Below are positions 20,181 to 20,876 of a stretch of DNA of 20,876 nucleotides, piece by piece. The DNA is taken from NCBI GenBank assembly GCA_016296635.1, contig JAEDIZ010000030.1:1-20876 (forward strand). The letters run 5' to 3'. Below the pieces are notes generated by a model that was not told the origin of the DNA, ran no database searches, and saw only the letters and a list, made by a program, of their open reading frames with translations. Position 1 is the stretch's first letter, and each line of letters opens with the position of its first letter. A program made the translations under genes and the position numbers. This DNA comes from Oscillospiraceae bacterium (GTDB lineage: Bacteria; Bacillota; Clostridia; Oscillospirales; Oscillospiraceae).

Positions 20181-20876
20181 TTATTCATTGTCCCACTGCG
20201 AAAAAATGTTACCCAGTGCAACAACTAGTTCATCTGGGCGATTGTATTTCACTTTTGCGTATATATCCATAGTGATTTTACTGCTTTCGTGTCCTGCGAG
20301 ATATTGAACGGTTTTGGGATCAACCGACGAGTGAATGAGGTTCGTAATGTATGTGTGACGGAGCAAATGTGGGGTGACCTCAAAGTCCAGACTGTAAACA
20401 ACTTTGCCGTTATGCGCGGCCTTCTCTCCGAGAACAGGCGTAACAGTATGTTTAACTCGCTTTCCATCCTCATATCTATAATATGCTCGTTCTTTTGTTG
20501 TTCTGGTAACAACATATTGCCAAAGACGCTTAAATTGTGTGTAAGAAAGCGGATCTCCATCACGATTTGCAACAACATATTCGGCAGTAGACGTTTTTTG
20601 GGCTTCCCGCAAGCAGTCCACAAGGCAAACAGGCAGAGGTATATTTCTTTCTGCTGCCTTTGTTTTTAGCTCTGATAGAATTACCGGTCGATTGTGTTCT
20701 GTGTGCCACGCTCTACGCACTGTCAAATATGGTGCAGGGGTGTCGAGATTAACTGAATCCCACTGTAATGCCAGTATTTCCTCTCGCCGCAACCCTGCAT
20801 AGAGACCAAGCATAATAAATACATATGGTGGCAATCCACGAACAGCATCCAATAACCGTTCTACTTGGCTATCTGT
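20181..20876 (-). CDS. int: second tyrosine integrase (5' end outside the window)
   Basis: The C-terminal 231 or so residues of an intact integrase enter from the right edge. All catalytic parts are in frame: GLRREEI (Arg), HLLRHTYITNL (H-x-x-R), LAGHESS (His) and MDIYAKVKY (Tyr). It is clearly homologous to the first integrase along its whole visible length, e.g. VRRAWHTEHNRPV against VRRAWRTEHNRPV, but differs at many positions and at the DNA level, so this is not a recent duplication. The tail ends FSQWDNE. It is co-oriented with the first integrase, 125 bp upstream of its start, with its own terminator in between. Confidence 0.92.
   Translation of the reverse strand, partial: TDSQVERLLDAVRGLPPYVFIMLGLYAGLRREEILALQWDSVNLDTPAPYLTVRRAWHTEHNRPVILSELKTKAAERNIPLPVCLVDCLREAQKTSTAEYVVANRDGDPLSYTQFKRLWQYVVTRTTKERAYYRYEDGKRVKHTVTPVLGEKAAHNGKVVYSLDFEVTPHLLRHTYITNLIHSSVDPKTVQYLAGHESSKITMDIYAKVKYNRPDELVVALGNIFSQWDNE

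Overview
The window looks like chromosomal DNA from a low-to-mid GC, low-GC-Gram-positive anaerobe, probably a gut Clostridia member (Oscillospirales or Christensenellales type). The clues are strong AGGAGG ribosome binding sites, a proB-proA-proC operon, a BlaI/M56 pair, an M29 aminopeptidase, a lipoprotein sugar-binding protein with permeases but no local ATPase, and Tn916-type integrases. Genus is inference only.

Left part (1-5045): hairpin-rich DNA without a convincing gene, a tRNA-Ala(GGC) on the minus strand with its own terminator, and a 27-bp copy of that tRNA's 5' end 118 bp away. Then come an exported protein with a degenerate polysaccharide-deacetylase fold (minus), a ComEB-like dCMP deaminase with a consensus promoter, a small membrane-anchored protein, and a tightly overlapping dusB - ECF sigma - zinc-finger anti-sigma operon.

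Middle part (5070-13220): a zinc-ribbon protein with a CFI-box C-terminus, a minus-strand pair plsY - M29 aminopeptidase overlapping by 4 bp, the proline biosynthesis operon proBAC, and a BlaI-type repressor with an M56 membrane protease. The blaI promoter carries two mirror-image operators. The protease ends in an unrecognised extracellular domain in place of a recognisable beta-lactam sensor.

Right-middle part (13160-17050): an AT-rich 550-bp regulatory stretch leads into a carbohydrate ABC importer: a highly acidic-repeat lipoprotein, then MalF-like and MalG-like permeases.

Right end (17050-20876): accessory DNA. A frameshifted parB remnant, an IS21 IstA fragment and a truncated Cys-rich gene are pasted together. 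Next is a 15-codon 3' fragment of ribosomal protein gene rpsI with a terminator, and then two homologous tyrosine integrases in tandem, the first frameshifted in an 8-nt homopolymer and the second running off the window. The rpsI fragment is best read as an attachment-site scar of an integrative element that continues to the right. Three 10-bp phased repeats lie between the fragment and the integrase, where arm-type integrase sites would be expected.
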